From Streptomyces sp. CB02959 (GTDB taxonomy: Bacteria > Actinomycetota > Actinomycetes > Streptomycetales > Streptomycetaceae): a stretch of 64,000 nt of DNA. Below the pieces are notes generated by a model, which was given only the letters and a program-made list of their open reading frames with translations, was not told the DNA's origin and did no database searches. The stretch is from contig NZ_NNBP01000006.1 in NCBI RefSeq assembly GCF_002803155.1, positions 297,786 to 361,785 on the forward strand. The letters are read 5' to 3'. Position 1 is the first letter of the stretch. Each line of letters opens with the position of its first letter. Below are positions 8,406-38,645 of the stretch, one piece after another. The position numbers and the translations under genes were made by a program.

Positions 8406-8427
8406 GATCGACAGGTTCCTGACGATT
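8406..8427. promoter_or_regulatory. Probable MarR operator 1
   Basis: GATCGACA, six bases, TGACGATT: an imperfect inverted repeat 18 bases upstream of the MarR start. It shares its layout with the perfect copy at 8440-8461. The centres are 34 bases apart, so the dimers would sit some three helical turns from each other. Confidence 0.6.
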
Positions 8428-8439
8428 ATGCCATGATCT

Positions 8440-8461
8440 GATCGTCAGGTTCTTGACGATC
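8440..8461. promoter_or_regulatory. Probable MarR operator 2
   Basis: GATCGTCA, six bases (GGTTCT), TGACGATC: a perfect 8-bp inverted repeat 15 bases upstream of the MFS start codon, where a bound repressor would block the exporter promoter or ribosome binding site. Confidence 0.7.
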
Positions 8462-8476
8462 TAATTGAAGGTTCCC

Positions 8477-10045
8477 ATGACGACGCTTCCAACGTTGCCG
8501 AAGTCCAGGCAGCAGTTGATCCTCGCCGTACTCCTGTTGTCCTCGCTGCTGATCTGGCTGGACAACACCATCCTCACCACCGCCTTCGAGACCCTCGCCG
8601 ATCCGGTCCGCGGACTGGGTGCCAGCCCCGCCCAGCTGCAGTGGGCCACCGGCTCGTACACCTTGGTCTTCGCCACCTTGATGTTCACCTCCGGCGCCCT
8701 GGGCGATCGCTTCGGGCACCGGAACATACTCGCCATCGGGATGGCGGTCTTCGCCGGCGCCTCGGTGTGGGCGGCGTACGCGGGCGACGCGGACCAGCTG
8801 ATCGCCGCGCGGGCCGCGATGGGCATGGGGAGCGCGCTGATCATGCCCGCGCAGATGGCCATCCTCATGTGGACCTTCAGCGGTCCCGCCCGGGCGACCG
8901 CGATCAGCATCTCCTCGGCGTCCGCCGGTGTCGGAGTCGCCGCGGGCCCGCTGCTGGCCGGCGTCCTCCTCGACCACTTCTGGTGGGGCTCGATCTTCCT
9001 GGTCAACATCCCGATCGCGGTGCTGTCGCTGATCGGAATCGCCACCCTGGTCCCGAACTTCCGCAGTCCCAGCCCGCGTCCGCTGGACCTTGCCGGGCTG
9101 CTGCTGTCGATCAGCGGGCTCGCCTTCCTGGCCTACGGGCTGATCCACGCGGGGCAGGTGGCCTCCTGGAACCCGGTGTCGGTATGGGGCACGATCGCCG
9201 TCGGAGTGGTCCTGCTGGCCGGCTTCGTGCTCGTCGAACTGCGCCGCCGACAGCCCAGCTTCGACCCCCGGCTGCTCGCCCAGCGCATGTTCGGCCTCGC
9301 CAACGTGGCGCTCGGGCTGCTCATGCTTGCCATGACCGCCGCCAGCTTCTACAGCGCCTTCTACCTGCAGGGCGCACGCGGCTTCTCGCCGCTGCAAGCG
9401 GGCCTGGCGTTCGCCCCGAGCGCGCTCGGGACGATAGTAGGGGCGCCGCTCGGCGTCCGACTGGCCCGCCGCTGGACGCTCCGCGTGGTCACCGCGACGG
9501 CGCTGACCACGGCGGGGCTGGCCATGGGCTGCAACATGCTCTTCGGGCTGCACACCCCGCTGCTCTTCAACGAGATCGCCTTCTCGATCCAGGGCCTGTC
9601 GATCGGCATGGTGATCGGTCCGGTGACGGGGGGCCTCATGAGCGCCCTGCCGTTGGAACGGGCCGGCGCCGGATCGGCCGTCATCAACACCGCACGACAG
9701 GCCGGCAGCCTGTTCGGAATCGCGGTAGGCGGCACGATCATGTCGATCACTTACCGGCACGCGATCGAAGGCTCCCTGCATGAGTACGCCGGCCCGGTGC
9801 AGGACCAGGCGCGGGTCTCCGCGGAACAGGCCCGGCACACTGCCGCCGCGATCCACCAGCCCGCCCTGGCACACGCCGCCGATGACGCGTTCATCCACGC
9901 CATGCACGTCAGCGCGGTCTGGGCCATGCTGTTCGCACTCTCCGGAGCAGTCCTGCTGGCGACCGCCTTGCGTCCTGACAAAAAGCCCACTGCGGTGCCC
10001 CCGAGGTGCGAAAGGTTGCCGGACATGGCCGCCGGTGGGCAGTAG
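8477..10045 (+). CDS. MFS drug exporter, DHA2 family (14 membrane helices expected)
   Basis: About 522 residues from ATG 8477 (GAAGG upstream). A TTG at 8465 would add four residues. The first helix reads LILAVLLLSSLLIWLDNTIL (motif D1 of the family). GALGDRFGHRN is the cytoplasmic loop motif A. GPLLAGVLLDHFWWGSIFLVNIP is the antiporter motif C region of DHA2 (EmrB/QacA-type) exporters. Length and helix spacing fit 14 segments. It should export a small toxic compound using the proton gradient, controlled by the divergent MarR gene. It lies outside the lipopeptide operon, behind a terminator, so a role in self-resistance to the lipopeptide is possible but unsupported. Confidence 0.9.
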   Translation: MTTLPTLPKSRQQLILAVLLLSSLLIWLDNTILTTAFETLADPVRGLGASPAQLQWATGSYTLVFATLMFTSGALGDRFGHRNILAIGMAVFAGASVWAAYAGDADQLIAARAAMGMGSALIMPAQMAILMWTFSGPARATAISISSASAGVGVAAGPLLAGVLLDHFWWGSIFLVNIPIAVLSLIGIATLVPNFRSPSPRPLDLAGLLLSISGLAFLAYGLIHAGQVASWNPVSVWGTIAVGVVLLAGFVLVELRRRQPSFDPRLLAQRMFGLANVALGLLMLAMTAASFYSAFYLQGARGFSPLQAGLAFAPSALGTIVGAPLGVRLARRWTLRVVTATALTTAGLAMGCNMLFGLHTPLLFNEIAFSIQGLSIGMVIGPVTGGLMSALPLERAGAGSAVINTARQAGSLFGIAVGGTIMSITYRHAIEGSLHEYAGPVQDQARVSAEQARHTAAAIHQPALAHAADDAFIHAMHVSAVWAMLFALSGAVLLATALRPDKKPTAVPPRCERLPDMAAGGQ

Positions 10046-10119
10046 GGAGCCCTGGTGGCGGTCGCCGTCGGCACAGTAAAGGGCGAAGCCACACCTGCTG
10101 GGTGCCGTCGTATGCAGGC

Positions 10120-10551
10120 GCATCAGCTTTACCACCTCGCGGCCGGGGCCCACAGGCTGGAGAGTACGACCTCTTCTGCGGCCTGACCGGCATCGGCGCC
10201 TACCTCCTCCGTGCGGACCCGACCAGCAGCGCACTGGAAGAGGTCCCGCACCATCTCGCCGCCCTCACCCCACCCCGCGAACGTCGACGGCCACCAGCTA
10301 CCCGGCTGGTGGGTCGCACACGACCCCAACCGTGGCACCAGCGCGGAACTCACCCAGAGCCACGGGAATGCCGGGTGGCGCACGGCATCGCCGGCTCCCT
10401 GCTGCTGCTCCTCGTGCAAGCCCTACGCCGCGGCGTCGGCGTCGACGGGCGGCACGAAGCCATTCACACCCTCTGCTCCCACCTCGACACCTGGCGACGG
10501 GATGGGGGGCGCGGCCCCTGGTGGCCACCGCACCTCACCCTGACCGCACAG
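10120..10551 (+). pseudogene. LanC-like (lanthionine synthetase C family) remnant with two frameshifts
   Basis: Similarity to actinomycete LanC-like cyclases runs through two frames: YDLFCGLTGIGAYLLR…ALEEV (10160-10270), then DGHQLPGWWVAHDPNR…SHGN (10282-10367) in another frame, then AHGIAGSLLLLLVQAL, VDGRHEAI and LDTWRRDG…GPWWP (10379-10530) back in the first. Both the N-terminal part and the zinc-binding C-terminal part are missing. No precursor peptide or dehydratase gene is near, so this is a decayed relic and not an active lanthipeptide system. Confidence 0.7.
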
Positions 10552-10847
10552 TGATGCGCGGTGCCGGCCTGGAATGGTGCAGAACCGGCGACGTCCGGGA
10601 TCGTCCCATCGGCGACGAGGGCCGTTCCGCAGCCGGGCAAATCCCCGAACAGCGACGCCTGCAACCGGTCCAACAGCTCCGCACTCTGCTCCGGACCGAC
10701 ATCACGGTACGGGGTTGGTCACGCCGACGCGTTGCATCCGGTCCTCCGCGGATACGGGCGTGAGGTCCCGCAACGGCGCTGCTGTGCCGGTGCGGGACCT
10801 CACCCCAGAAGGGGTGGCTCATCCCGCGGATTGATCTCGGAAAGCAC
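10552..10847. other. Region without a recognisable gene
   Basis: Short open frames exist on both strands but none has a ribosome binding site with a convincing product. One minus-strand stretch near 10540-10680 (LQASLFGDLPGCGTALVADG) looks protein-like and may be another decayed transposase or enzyme fragment, but I cannot assign it. Confidence 0.4.
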
Positions 10848-10884
10848 AAAACCCCAGGCCACGAGCTATGTGACCTGGGGTTTT
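10848..10884. terminator. Bidirectional-looking terminator at the left end of the lipopeptide cluster
   Basis: Arms AAAACCCCAGG (10848-10858) and CCTGGGGTTTT (10874-10884) pair perfectly, with A-run and T-run on either side. It lies 140 bases past the stop of the last minus-strand cluster gene, so it probably ends that long transcript. Confidence 0.8.
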
Positions 10885-11023
10885 CTGATCCGCACTGCCG
10901 CCGGCGGTTCCGGGACCGGCAGGCGCGGTGCAGACCGGCCGGTCCGGGCCGCTGGAGGCCCGGCCCCCGGTGGATTCGGTACCGGCCGCGGCGCACGTTC
11001 CCGGCCGCTGGCCGCGTGTCGGA

Positions 11024-12337
11024 TCAGGCGGCCCCGGATGCCTGTGAGGCGGTGGCGGAGAGCGCGGGCACCGTGGTGAGAACCGTGTCGCCGATGGTGT
11101 CGGCCACCTCCTTCCATGTGGTGAGTGACATCGTGAGCGGTGGCATCAGCTTGAGCACGTGTCCCTGTCCGGAGGTCTCGGCCACGATCCCGGCGCGGAA
11201 CAGGGCCCGCCGCACCCCGTCGGCGTTCTGGGCGTCGGTGAACCTCAGGCCGCTCATCGCTCCCTTGCCGACGACGTCGGCGACTCCCGCCGGGAGGGCC
11301 GTGGTGATGTTCCCGAGGCTGGTGCGGATCGCGGCGGCCAACTCTGCGGCGTGGTCGGTGAAGTGCGGGTCGGTCCAGTGGTCCAGGGCGGCGGAGCCCG
11401 CCACGAAGGCGAGGTTGTGGCCGCGGAAGGTGCCGTTGTGCTCACCCGGCGCCCACTGGTCGATCCCGCGCCGGATCAGCAGGGCCGCCATCGGCAGTCC
11501 CATGCCGCTGAGCGACTTCGACAGGCACACGAGGTCGGGGCTCAGTTCCGGGGCGTCCTCGAAGCTGAAGAAGGTCCCGGTGCGTCCACAGCCCGCCTGG
11601 ATGTCGTCCACGATCACCAACGCGCCTACCGAGTCGGCGAGTTCGCGGATTCTGGCGAGCCAGGGGCGAGGCGCCGTGTGCAGTCCCCCCTCACCCTGGA
11701 CCGTCTCCAGCAGGATCGCGGCGGGCGGGGCCGCCCGGCTGTCCGGGCCCAGAGCGCGCTCCAGGGCGGTGACGGGGTCGGTCCCGTCCGGGCCGGCGGC
11801 GTCGCCGTACGGGAGGACGGTGACGTCGGCCAGGGGCACCCCCGCCGCGCCGCGCAGCAACGGGGAGGCCGTGGCGGCCAGTGCTCCCAGGGAAGCGCCG
11901 TGGAAACCTCCGGTGAAGGCGATCACCTCGGTGCGTCCGGTGACCTTGCGGGCCAGTTTCAGAGCGGCCTCGACCGCGAGAGTCCCGGCCGGGCCGGGGA
12001 ACTGCACCACGAAGTCGCCGAGCCCGCGCGGCTCCAGGACCAGGCCCGTGAAGCGTTCCAGGAAGTCGGCCTTGGCCACGGTGTGCAGGTCCAGTGACTG
12101 CACCGGTCCACCGGCCGCGAGGTAGGCGATCACCCGTTCGACGATCCTGGCCGGATTGTGGCCGTAGTTCAGAGCCCCGGCCCCGCACAGCAGATCCACG
12201 TAGCGACGCCCGGTGCTGTCCCACAGGTGGTGCCCGGCGGCTCGTTCGAACACCACGGGGAAGTCACGGCAGTAGCTGCGTACGTTCGACTCGTGACGTT
12301 CGAACACGGCGAGGGGCGACCGGTCGGTCTTGGTCAT
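11024..12337 (-). CDS. Class III PLP aminotransferase, diaminobutyrate--2-oxoglutarate type
   Basis: 437 residues, the usual length for fold-type I class III aminotransferases. It carries the cofactor-binding TGGFHGASLGALAAT (residues 142-156), the aspartate pair in VIVDDIQAGCGRTG (Asp244) and the Schiff-base lysine in LSKSLSG (Lys274). The sequence pattern (VQFPGPAGTLAVEAALKLAR) is that of EctB/Dab aminotransferases, which turn aspartate semialdehyde and an amino donor into L-2,4-diaminobutyrate. No ectoine synthase or acetyltransferase gene is beside it, so the product is probably meant for the peptide made by the neighbouring NRPS. It is the last gene of the minus-strand array, 48 bases after the hydroxylase gene. 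Which A domain uses diaminobutyrate is not clear. Confidence 0.85.
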   Translation of the reverse strand: MTKTDRSPLAVFERHESNVRSYCRDFPVVFERAAGHHLWDSTGRRYVDLLCGAGALNYGHNPARIVERVIAYLAAGGPVQSLDLHTVAKADFLERFTGLVLEPRGLGDFVVQFPGPAGTLAVEAALKLARKVTGRTEVIAFTGGFHGASLGALAATASPLLRGAAGVPLADVTVLPYGDAAGPDGTDPVTALERALGPDSRAAPPAAILLETVQGEGGLHTAPRPWLARIRELADSVGALVIVDDIQAGCGRTGTFFSFEDAPELSPDLVCLSKSLSGMGLPMAALLIRRGIDQWAPGEHNGTFRGHNLAFVAGSAALDHWTDPHFTDHAAELAAAIRTSLGNITTALPAGVADVVGKGAMSGLRFTDAQNADGVRRALFRAGIVAETSGQGHVLKLMPPLTMSLTTWKEVADTIGDTVLTTVPALSATASQASGAA

Positions 12338-12385
12338 GTCAGCGCATACCTTTCATCGATTCTCGTAACGCCCCGCAGAGCAGCG

Positions 12386-13387
12386 TCACTTGACCAGGAC
12401 GGTTCCGTCACCGGGGCGGTGGTCGCGGGATCGGCGGAGGTCACTGAACGCGAACGTCCGCTGGAGCCAGCGGTCACGGCCGTCGTAGCGCGGCGTGAAC
12501 GCCGAACGGCCGTGCAGGGTGACCCGGTTGTCGACGATCGCGAGGTCACCGGGACGCAGCCGCACCGCGGTGTACGTCCGGTGGGCGACCTCGGCGAGTT
12601 CGGCGAGGGCCGCGCGGGCCTCGGGGGTCACGGCCCGGGTGGCCGCCTCGTCGAAGCACCAGTCCGGGTCGGCCGGGTCGCCCGTGAGCACGGCGTGCGC
12701 GGTGCCCTCGCCGGCCGGGCCGAAGGAGGGCGGTGCCTCGGTCACGAACTCGGGCCTGCCGAGCGTCTCCCGGGTGCCGGGCGTCAGCAGCGGCAGGACG
12801 CGCCGGGCGCAGCTGGTGCGCAGTTCGGCGACGCCCTCGTGATCGGAGCGCAGGCACAGCAGCATGACGTAGTCCGGCCGGTGGGGGTGGAAGGCGTTCT
12901 CGGTGTGGAAGGTGAGTTCGACCGCGCCGACGTTGCCCTGCACCTCCTCCTGGCCCGGCACCGGCACCACGTCCTGGACGAGGGCGCCGGACTTCTCCGC
13001 GGCGAACGCGGCCGGGTCGCCGAGCCCGCCCGCGAACAGCAGCAGCATCGCCGCCGTGAGGGACGGGTGGTGCTGGACCGAGCCCTTCACCATGGGGGTC
13101 GGCGGCAGATGCCTGGCGTCGATGGGCAGCCCTCTGAGGACGAGGGCGCCGTCGGCCCCCGAGTACCTGCGGAACTCCCGCACCGTGCGCCGCACTTCGG
13201 GGGAGACGTCCTCCCAGGCGTGCCGGGCGCAGGCCACCCAGTCGGGGTCGTCGACCCGGTCGCCCGCCTGGTCCAGCAGTAGCGCGGCGACCCGGCCCAG
13301 CCCGGCCAAGGTGCCGCTGTCGTACCGCACCGTGCCGTCGGCGGTCGCCGGGGCATACCGTGCCTGCGCCATGTCGACGCTGCTCAT
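12386..13387 (-). CDS. Fe(II)/2-oxoglutarate-dependent amino acid beta-hydroxylase (AsnO/VioC-like)
   Basis: 333 residues from ATG 13387, which has AAAGGGAA upstream. The frame stays open further upstream, but that part is a shadow of the MbtH and NRPS genes. The clavaminate-synthase-like fold is indicated by FHTENAFHPHRPDYV (iron ligands His161 and Glu163), the distal ligand in VDNRVTLHGRSAF (His292), and the 2-oxoglutarate arginine in the following YDGRDRWLQR. These are the signatures of AsnO and VioC, which hydroxylate C3 of free asparagine and arginine. Two A domains of the adjacent NRPS have Asn-like pockets, so 3-hydroxyasparagine supply is the likely role. Use on another amino acid cannot be excluded. 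Confidence 0.85.
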   Translation of the reverse strand: MSSVDMAQARYAPATADGTVRYDSGTLAGLGRVAALLLDQAGDRVDDPDWVACARHAWEDVSPEVRRTVREFRRYSGADGALVLRGLPIDARHLPPTPMVKGSVQHHPSLTAAMLLLFAGGLGDPAAFAAEKSGALVQDVVPVPGQEEVQGNVGAVELTFHTENAFHPHRPDYVMLLCLRSDHEGVAELRTSCARRVLPLLTPGTRETLGRPEFVTEAPPSFGPAGEGTAHAVLTGDPADPDWCFDEAATRAVTPEARAALAELAEVAHRTYTAVRLRPGDLAIVDNRVTLHGRSAFTPRYDGRDRWLQRTFAFSDLRRSRDHRPGDGTVLVK

Positions 13388-13410
13388 GTGCGTGTTCCCT
13401 TTCGTCCGCG

Positions 13411-13620
13411 TCACTCGCCCATGGCCCGGACGAGGCTCTTGGGGCGCAGGTCGGTCCACTCGCGCTCGACGTACTCCAGGCAGGCGGTGCGGCCGTCCGG
13501 GCCGAAGACGGTGGTCCAGCCCTCGGGGACGTCGGCGAAGTCGGGCCACAGGGAGTGCTGGCCCTCGTCGTTGGTGAGGACCCGGTAGATGCCGTCGGGG
13601 TTCTCGAAGGGGTTGGTCAT
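13411..13620 (-). CDS. MbtH-like protein
   Basis: 69 residues, ATG 13620 preceded by AAAGGAAC. It contains the family hallmarks [10 protein letters not shown] and [10 protein letters not shown] and the C-terminal WTDLRPKSL. MbtH-like proteins bind the N-terminal subdomain of A domains and are often needed for folding or activity. It sits 59 bases after the NRPS stop and 23 bases before the hydroxylase start, so it is almost certainly cotranscribed with both. Confidence 0.97.
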   Translation of the reverse strand: MTNPFENPDGIYRVLTNDEGQHSLWPDFADVPEGWTTVFGPDGRTACLEYVEREWTDLRPKSLVRAMGE

Positions 13621-13679
13621 CGTTGGTTCCTTTTCTTTGTGGTTGAGTCGTTCGGGAGGTTCGATCGGTTCGACCCGGT

Positions 13680-34880
<21,201 letters not shown>

Positions 34881-34882
34881 CG

Positions 34883-35155
34883 TCAGACCTGCTTCGCACT
34901 CGTGCGTGCCGCCTCGGCCAGCACGGACAGCGCCGCGCCCAGCGCGTCGATCGTCGGGTGGTCCCAGATCAGGGCGTCGTCCACGGTCACCTCGAACTCG
35001 TCCTCGATGTCGGCGGTGATGGCCAGCGCGGTCAGCGAGTCCAGGCCGTAGTCGGCCAGCGGTACGGACGTGTCGATGTCCTCCGGCGAACGGCGCAGGT
35101 AAGCCGCCACTCGCTCGGTCAGCCAGGTGTGCACGTGACGGTTGCCAGCGATCAT
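34883..35155 (-). CDS. Acyl carrier protein for lipid initiation
   Basis: 90 residues from ATG 35155 (GGGAGGG upstream). The phosphopantetheine site is [11 protein letters not shown] (Ser40), followed by the usual ACP helices ([19 protein letters not shown]). The stop is two bases from the NRPS start, so the two are translationally linked. In CDA, ramoplanin and daptomycin clusters such an ACP receives the fatty acyl group from a fatty-acyl-AMP ligase and presents it to the starter C domain, and that role fits here. Confidence 0.93.
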   Translation of the reverse strand: MIAGNRHVHTWLTERVAAYLRRSPEDIDTSVPLADYGLDSLTALAITADIEDEFEVTVDDALIWDHPTIDALGAALSVLAEAARTSAKQV

Positions 35156-35271
35156 GAGGGAGGGTTCTCTTTCTCGATCGAGCGGAGGGGAAACGGGAGG
35201 CCGGGGCGCGCGCAGCACCTGCGAGGTGAGCGGTGTCGGACGGCGTACGGACTTGAGGTGGCCGGCCGGCC

Positions 35272-36984
35272 TCAGACGGCGAGCGGTCGTGCGGTCAGGC
35301 CGAAGGAGCGGCCGGTGTCCCGGCGGTCCAGGAGTTCGGTGAGGAGCGCGTCCTCGACCTGGGCGGGCAGCGGGCCGGGATCGTGCGGCCCGGGGGCCGA
35401 GCGGTGCAGGGCCGCGCGCAGCCAGGCGGGGTCCGCCTGGAAGCTCCCGGGCCGGGCATGCCGCCAGACCTGGACGCAGGCGGTGCGGGACAGCAGGCGT
35501 ACGTAGCGGGTCACGAGATCGTAGTGCTCGGGGCGGGCGTCGACGCCGAGTTCCACGGGCGACAACTGCGCGCACACGGCGGCCAGTTCGGCCAGTTCCG
35601 CACGGTCGGCGGCGAGGGCGGCCCGCAGGTCGGCGTGCTCGGGGCCCCAGGGCGCGTCGGGCAGGGCGTGGAGGGAACCGGCGATCGGGTCACGGCCCGC
35701 GGCGTGCAGGGCGAGTCGGTCGTACGGCAGTGGTGGCAGCGCCTCCGCGAGGGCGTACAGGCCGGCGGGGGCCTCGGTGCCGGGCCGGTCCCAGGTGCGG
35801 CGGGCCAGCAGGGGAAGCTGCGGCAGCAGGCTCATCTGGCAGGCGGCGCGCGCGATGTGCCCGAAGCCGACGGGGGCGAGGTCGCGCAGCAGCTTCTGGA
35901 ACAGCGCGGTCGGTCCCTCACGCAGGTAGAAATGGGCGCCGAGGAGTTCCGCGAGCCGGTCCATGGCCTCCAGCAGCAGCCGGGACACCTCGAACTTGAC
36001 CGCCGAGGCGTACACGCTCGCCGCGCCGGGCACCAGGTGCAGCGCACGGGCACCGACCGCGCCGAGCGCCTCGGCACGCAGCAGGTCGGCGAAGACGCCG
36101 GCCAGCACCGAGCGGACGTGCGGGAGGGCGAGGGCGGGTCCGCCGTACAGGCGACGCCGGGTCAGGTGGTCCACGGTGATCCGCAGTCCGGTGTCGAGGA
36201 TGCCGGTGGCCATCGCGGGCAGGACCGTCCGGGTGATCTGGAGGGCCTTCAGCGCGGTCTCCAGACCGGAACCGACCGGGCCGAGCACCGCCGAGCCGGG
36301 CACGGGCAGATCGTCGAAGCGCAGGCCGCCGAGCTGGACTCCGCGCATGCCCACGGTGCCGAAGCGCGGCAGGTCGGTCAGGTGCGCGGGGTCGGCGCTC
36401 GCCCGGTCGACAAGGAGCAGGGAGTGGCTGCGCGGACCGGGGCGGGGGTCGGTGCGGGCGAGGACGACCATGGCGTCGGCGCGCGCGATGTTGGTGACGA
36501 CCTCCTTGCGGCCGCTCAGGCGCAGGCCGTCGGGTGCGGTGGTCGCGGCGAACTCCATGCCGGCCATGTCGTTGCCGTGCGCGAGTTCGTGGAAGGCGAT
36601 GGCGATACGGCGGCCGTCCAGCAGCAGGCGGGCGGCGTGCTCGGTCTGCCGTTCGTCGCCGGCGGTCCACAGGGTGACTCCGGCGATGAGGGAGCTGGCG
36701 CCGTAGCCGAGGCCGAGCGCGGGGTCGCGGCGGTAGAGGGTGCGTCCGACCTCGGCGAGGTGGTCGGCTCGTTCGAGACGGCCGCCCAGCCGGGGTGGCA
36801 CGAACTCGGCGTTCATCCCGTAGGAGTGCAGCAGTTGCTCCCCGGCGGCCAGCATCTCGGCGCGCTCGTCGGCGGCGAGGACAGCGGTGGCGCCGGTCGG
36901 GTTGGCCGGGTCGAAGAGGCTGCCGAGCAGGTGCTCCAGTTCGTCGGCGCGCTGCGGGGCGAGGCCCGTCGTGTCGGTGGTCAT
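35272..36984 (-). CDS. Acyl-CoA dehydrogenase-like flavoprotein 1
   Basis: 570 residues from ATG 36984, which overlaps the stop of the preceding gene by four bases (ATGA). It is longer than housekeeping acyl-CoA dehydrogenases (about 380), with an acyl-CoA-oxidase-like C-terminal extension. It shows the family core: [55 protein letters not shown]. Related proteins in ramoplanin, enduracidin and CDA clusters (HxcO in CDA) desaturate or oxidise the ACP-bound fatty acid, so action on the acyl-ACP made by the neighbouring FAAL/ACP pair is the likely role. A 116-base gap separates it from the ACP gene. Confidence 0.85.
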   Translation of the reverse strand: MTTDTTGLAPQRADELEHLLGSLFDPANPTGATAVLAADERAEMLAAGEQLLHSYGMNAEFVPPRLGGRLERADHLAEVGRTLYRRDPALGLGYGASSLIAGVTLWTAGDERQTEHAARLLLDGRRIAIAFHELAHGNDMAGMEFAATTAPDGLRLSGRKEVVTNIARADAMVVLARTDPRPGPRSHSLLLVDRASADPAHLTDLPRFGTVGMRGVQLGGLRFDDLPVPGSAVLGPVGSGLETALKALQITRTVLPAMATGILDTGLRITVDHLTRRRLYGGPALALPHVRSVLAGVFADLLRAEALGAVGARALHLVPGAASVYASAVKFEVSRLLLEAMDRLAELLGAHFYLREGPTALFQKLLRDLAPVGFGHIARAACQMSLLPQLPLLARRTWDRPGTEAPAGLYALAEALPPLPYDRLALHAAGRDPIAGSLHALPDAPWGPEHADLRAALAADRAELAELAAVCAQLSPVELGVDARPEHYDLVTRYVRLLSRTACVQVWRHARPGSFQADPAWLRAALHRSAPGPHDPGPLPAQVEDALLTELLDRRDTGRSFGLTARPLAV

Positions 36985-38645
36985 ACGGCACCTCCCCAGA
37001 GGGTGAACTCCGGTGCGGGCATGCCGAGCAGGACGTCGGCGAGGGCGTCGAAGACCTCCGTGTCGTCCGCGCCCAGCAGGGCGGTCAGGCAGGCCCGCAG
37101 CCACAGGCCGTCCGTGCCGAGCCGTCCCGTGCGCAGCGGCGGGTTCTCCAGCCACAGCAGCAGGCAGGCAGCAGCGGCGTAGGCGCGTTCGTATGCCTCG
37201 GCGATACCGAACGCCGTGCTGGGCAGTCCGCCCGCGACCGGTACGAAGTCCGCCAACTCCGTTTCCAGCCGGGCGAATTCGGCGATCAGCCGGTCGATGA
37301 GCGGGCCCGCCTGCGGTGGTCCTTGCGCCCGTATGCGCTCCGCCGTTTCGGGCAGGACCTGCACGGCGCTGCATCCCGTGACCGACAGCATCGTCAGCCG
37401 GTCCCGGTCGAACGGGGGCAGTGGGGCGCCGAGGTCGGCGGCGGCCCGCAGGCCCTCGGTGTCGGCCCGGCGGCGGCTCAGTTGGCGGGCCAGACGTGGC
37501 ATCTGGTTGAGGAGCGCGGCGCGGTTGACGACCGTGCTGCCGTCGAAGATCGCGCAGATGCGGTGGTCGCGTTCCAGTTTGGCGAAGCCGCCGCCGGGCG
37601 GTGAGGTGAGGAAGCCGCGTACGCCGAGCAGCTCGCCGAGGGAGGTGAGGGTCTGCTGGGTGAGTGTCGGGACGTATGCCTTGGTGAGCGCCGAGATCGC
37701 GCTCAGTTCCCCGGGCAGGGTGTGCACCGAGCGGGCGGAGAGCACGCTCACCGCCTCGGCGGTCAGTGCGGCGGCGGCCGCCCGGCCGAGGATGCGCCGT
37801 ACGTGCGGGACGTCGGCGAGGCGACGGCCGTACAGCTCGCGTCCGGACGCGAAGTCGCGGGCCAGCCGCAGGGCGTGGTCGGCGGCGCCGAGGGAGAGCG
37901 CGGTGCAGGCGGTGCGGGTGAGCTGGAGCGTCTTGAGGACCACCGGGATCCCGCCGCCCTCCTCGCCGACCAGGGCGTCGGCGGGTATCGGGGCATCAGC
38001 GAGGGTGAAGCCGCTGATGTCGGCGCCGCGGATGCCGTGCGTCCGGACCTTCGGCAGGTTCCGCCAACTGCCTTCGGGCAGCCGCTGCTTGTCCACGAGG
38101 AAGAGGCTGAAGCCGCGTCCGCCGCCCGCCGGGTCGGTACGGGCGAGGACGCAGGCGAGGGTGGAGCGGGTGGCGTTGTTGATGAGCCACTTCTCGCCGG
38201 TGAGGCGCCAGCCGCCGGCGCCGCCACCCTCGCCGGCGTCCGTGTCGGCCACCGCGGCGAACTCGCTCGCGAGCAGGTCGGCGCCGTGGTCGCGCTCGGT
38301 CAGCCCCCAGCAGACCGGCTCACCCGCACGTACGCGCTCGGCGAGCCGGGCCGCCTGGTCCGGGGTACCGGCGACCCACACCGGGGCCGATCCGAGGAAC
38401 GTCTTGCCGTGCGCGATGGCCACGGTCAGGTCGCGGCGGGCGACCGTGCGCAGCAGCCGTACCGTCTCGCTGAAGTCCCCGTCCGGGGGCAGGACGTAGT
38501 GGGCGGGCAGCCCCGCGTCGTCGAGGAGGCGGACAGCGTCGTCGGGGAACTCCTCGCGCTCGTCGAGCCGGGCGAGCGTGCCGGGCAGGAAGGCGTCGTC
38601 CTCGTGGGCGGCGAGCAGGGTCTCCAGATCGGCCATGGTGGTCAT
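36981..38645 (-). CDS. Acyl-CoA dehydrogenase-like flavoprotein 2
   Basis: 554 residues. The start in MTTMADLETLL (ATG 38645) overlaps the stop of the flavin monooxygenase gene (ATGA). Core motifs: CWGLTERDHGADLLASEF, LTGEKWLINNATRSTLACVLARTD, THGIRGADISGFTLAD, RDHRICAIFDGST (the catalytic-base and substrate-pocket region). It is homologous to, but clearly diverged from, the downstream flavoprotein, so the pair may make successive double bonds, or one may act as an oxidase. Translational coupling on both sides suggests fixed stoichiometry with the monooxygenase and the partner dehydrogenase. Confidence 0.85.
   Translation of the reverse strand: MTTMADLETLLAAHEDDAFLPGTLARLDEREEFPDDAVRLLDDAGLPAHYVLPPDGDFSETVRLLRTVARRDLTVAIAHGKTFLGSAPVWVAGTPDQAARLAERVRAGEPVCWGLTERDHGADLLASEFAAVADTDAGEGGGAGGWRLTGEKWLINNATRSTLACVLARTDPAGGGRGFSLFLVDKQRLPEGSWRNLPKVRTHGIRGADISGFTLADAPIPADALVGEEGGGIPVVLKTLQLTRTACTALSLGAADHALRLARDFASGRELYGRRLADVPHVRRILGRAAAAALTAEAVSVLSARSVHTLPGELSAISALTKAYVPTLTQQTLTSLGELLGVRGFLTSPPGGGFAKLERDHRICAIFDGSTVVNRAALLNQMPRLARQLSRRRADTEGLRAAADLGAPLPPFDRDRLTMLSVTGCSAVQVLPETAERIRAQGPPQAGPLIDRLIAEFARLETELADFVPVAGGLPSTAFGIAEAYERAYAAAACLLLWLENPPLRTGRLGTDGLWLRACLTALLGADDTEVFDALADVLLGMPAPEFTLWGGAV

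Noticed and set aside
10120..10551. Active lanthipeptide biosynthesis system
   Set aside because: Only a frameshifted partial cyclase is present, with no precursor peptide, dehydratase or transporter beside it.
11024..12337. Ectoine biosynthesis
   Set aside because: The aminotransferase is EctB-like, but no EctA, EctC or EctD gene is adjacent and the neighbours are NRPS tailoring genes.
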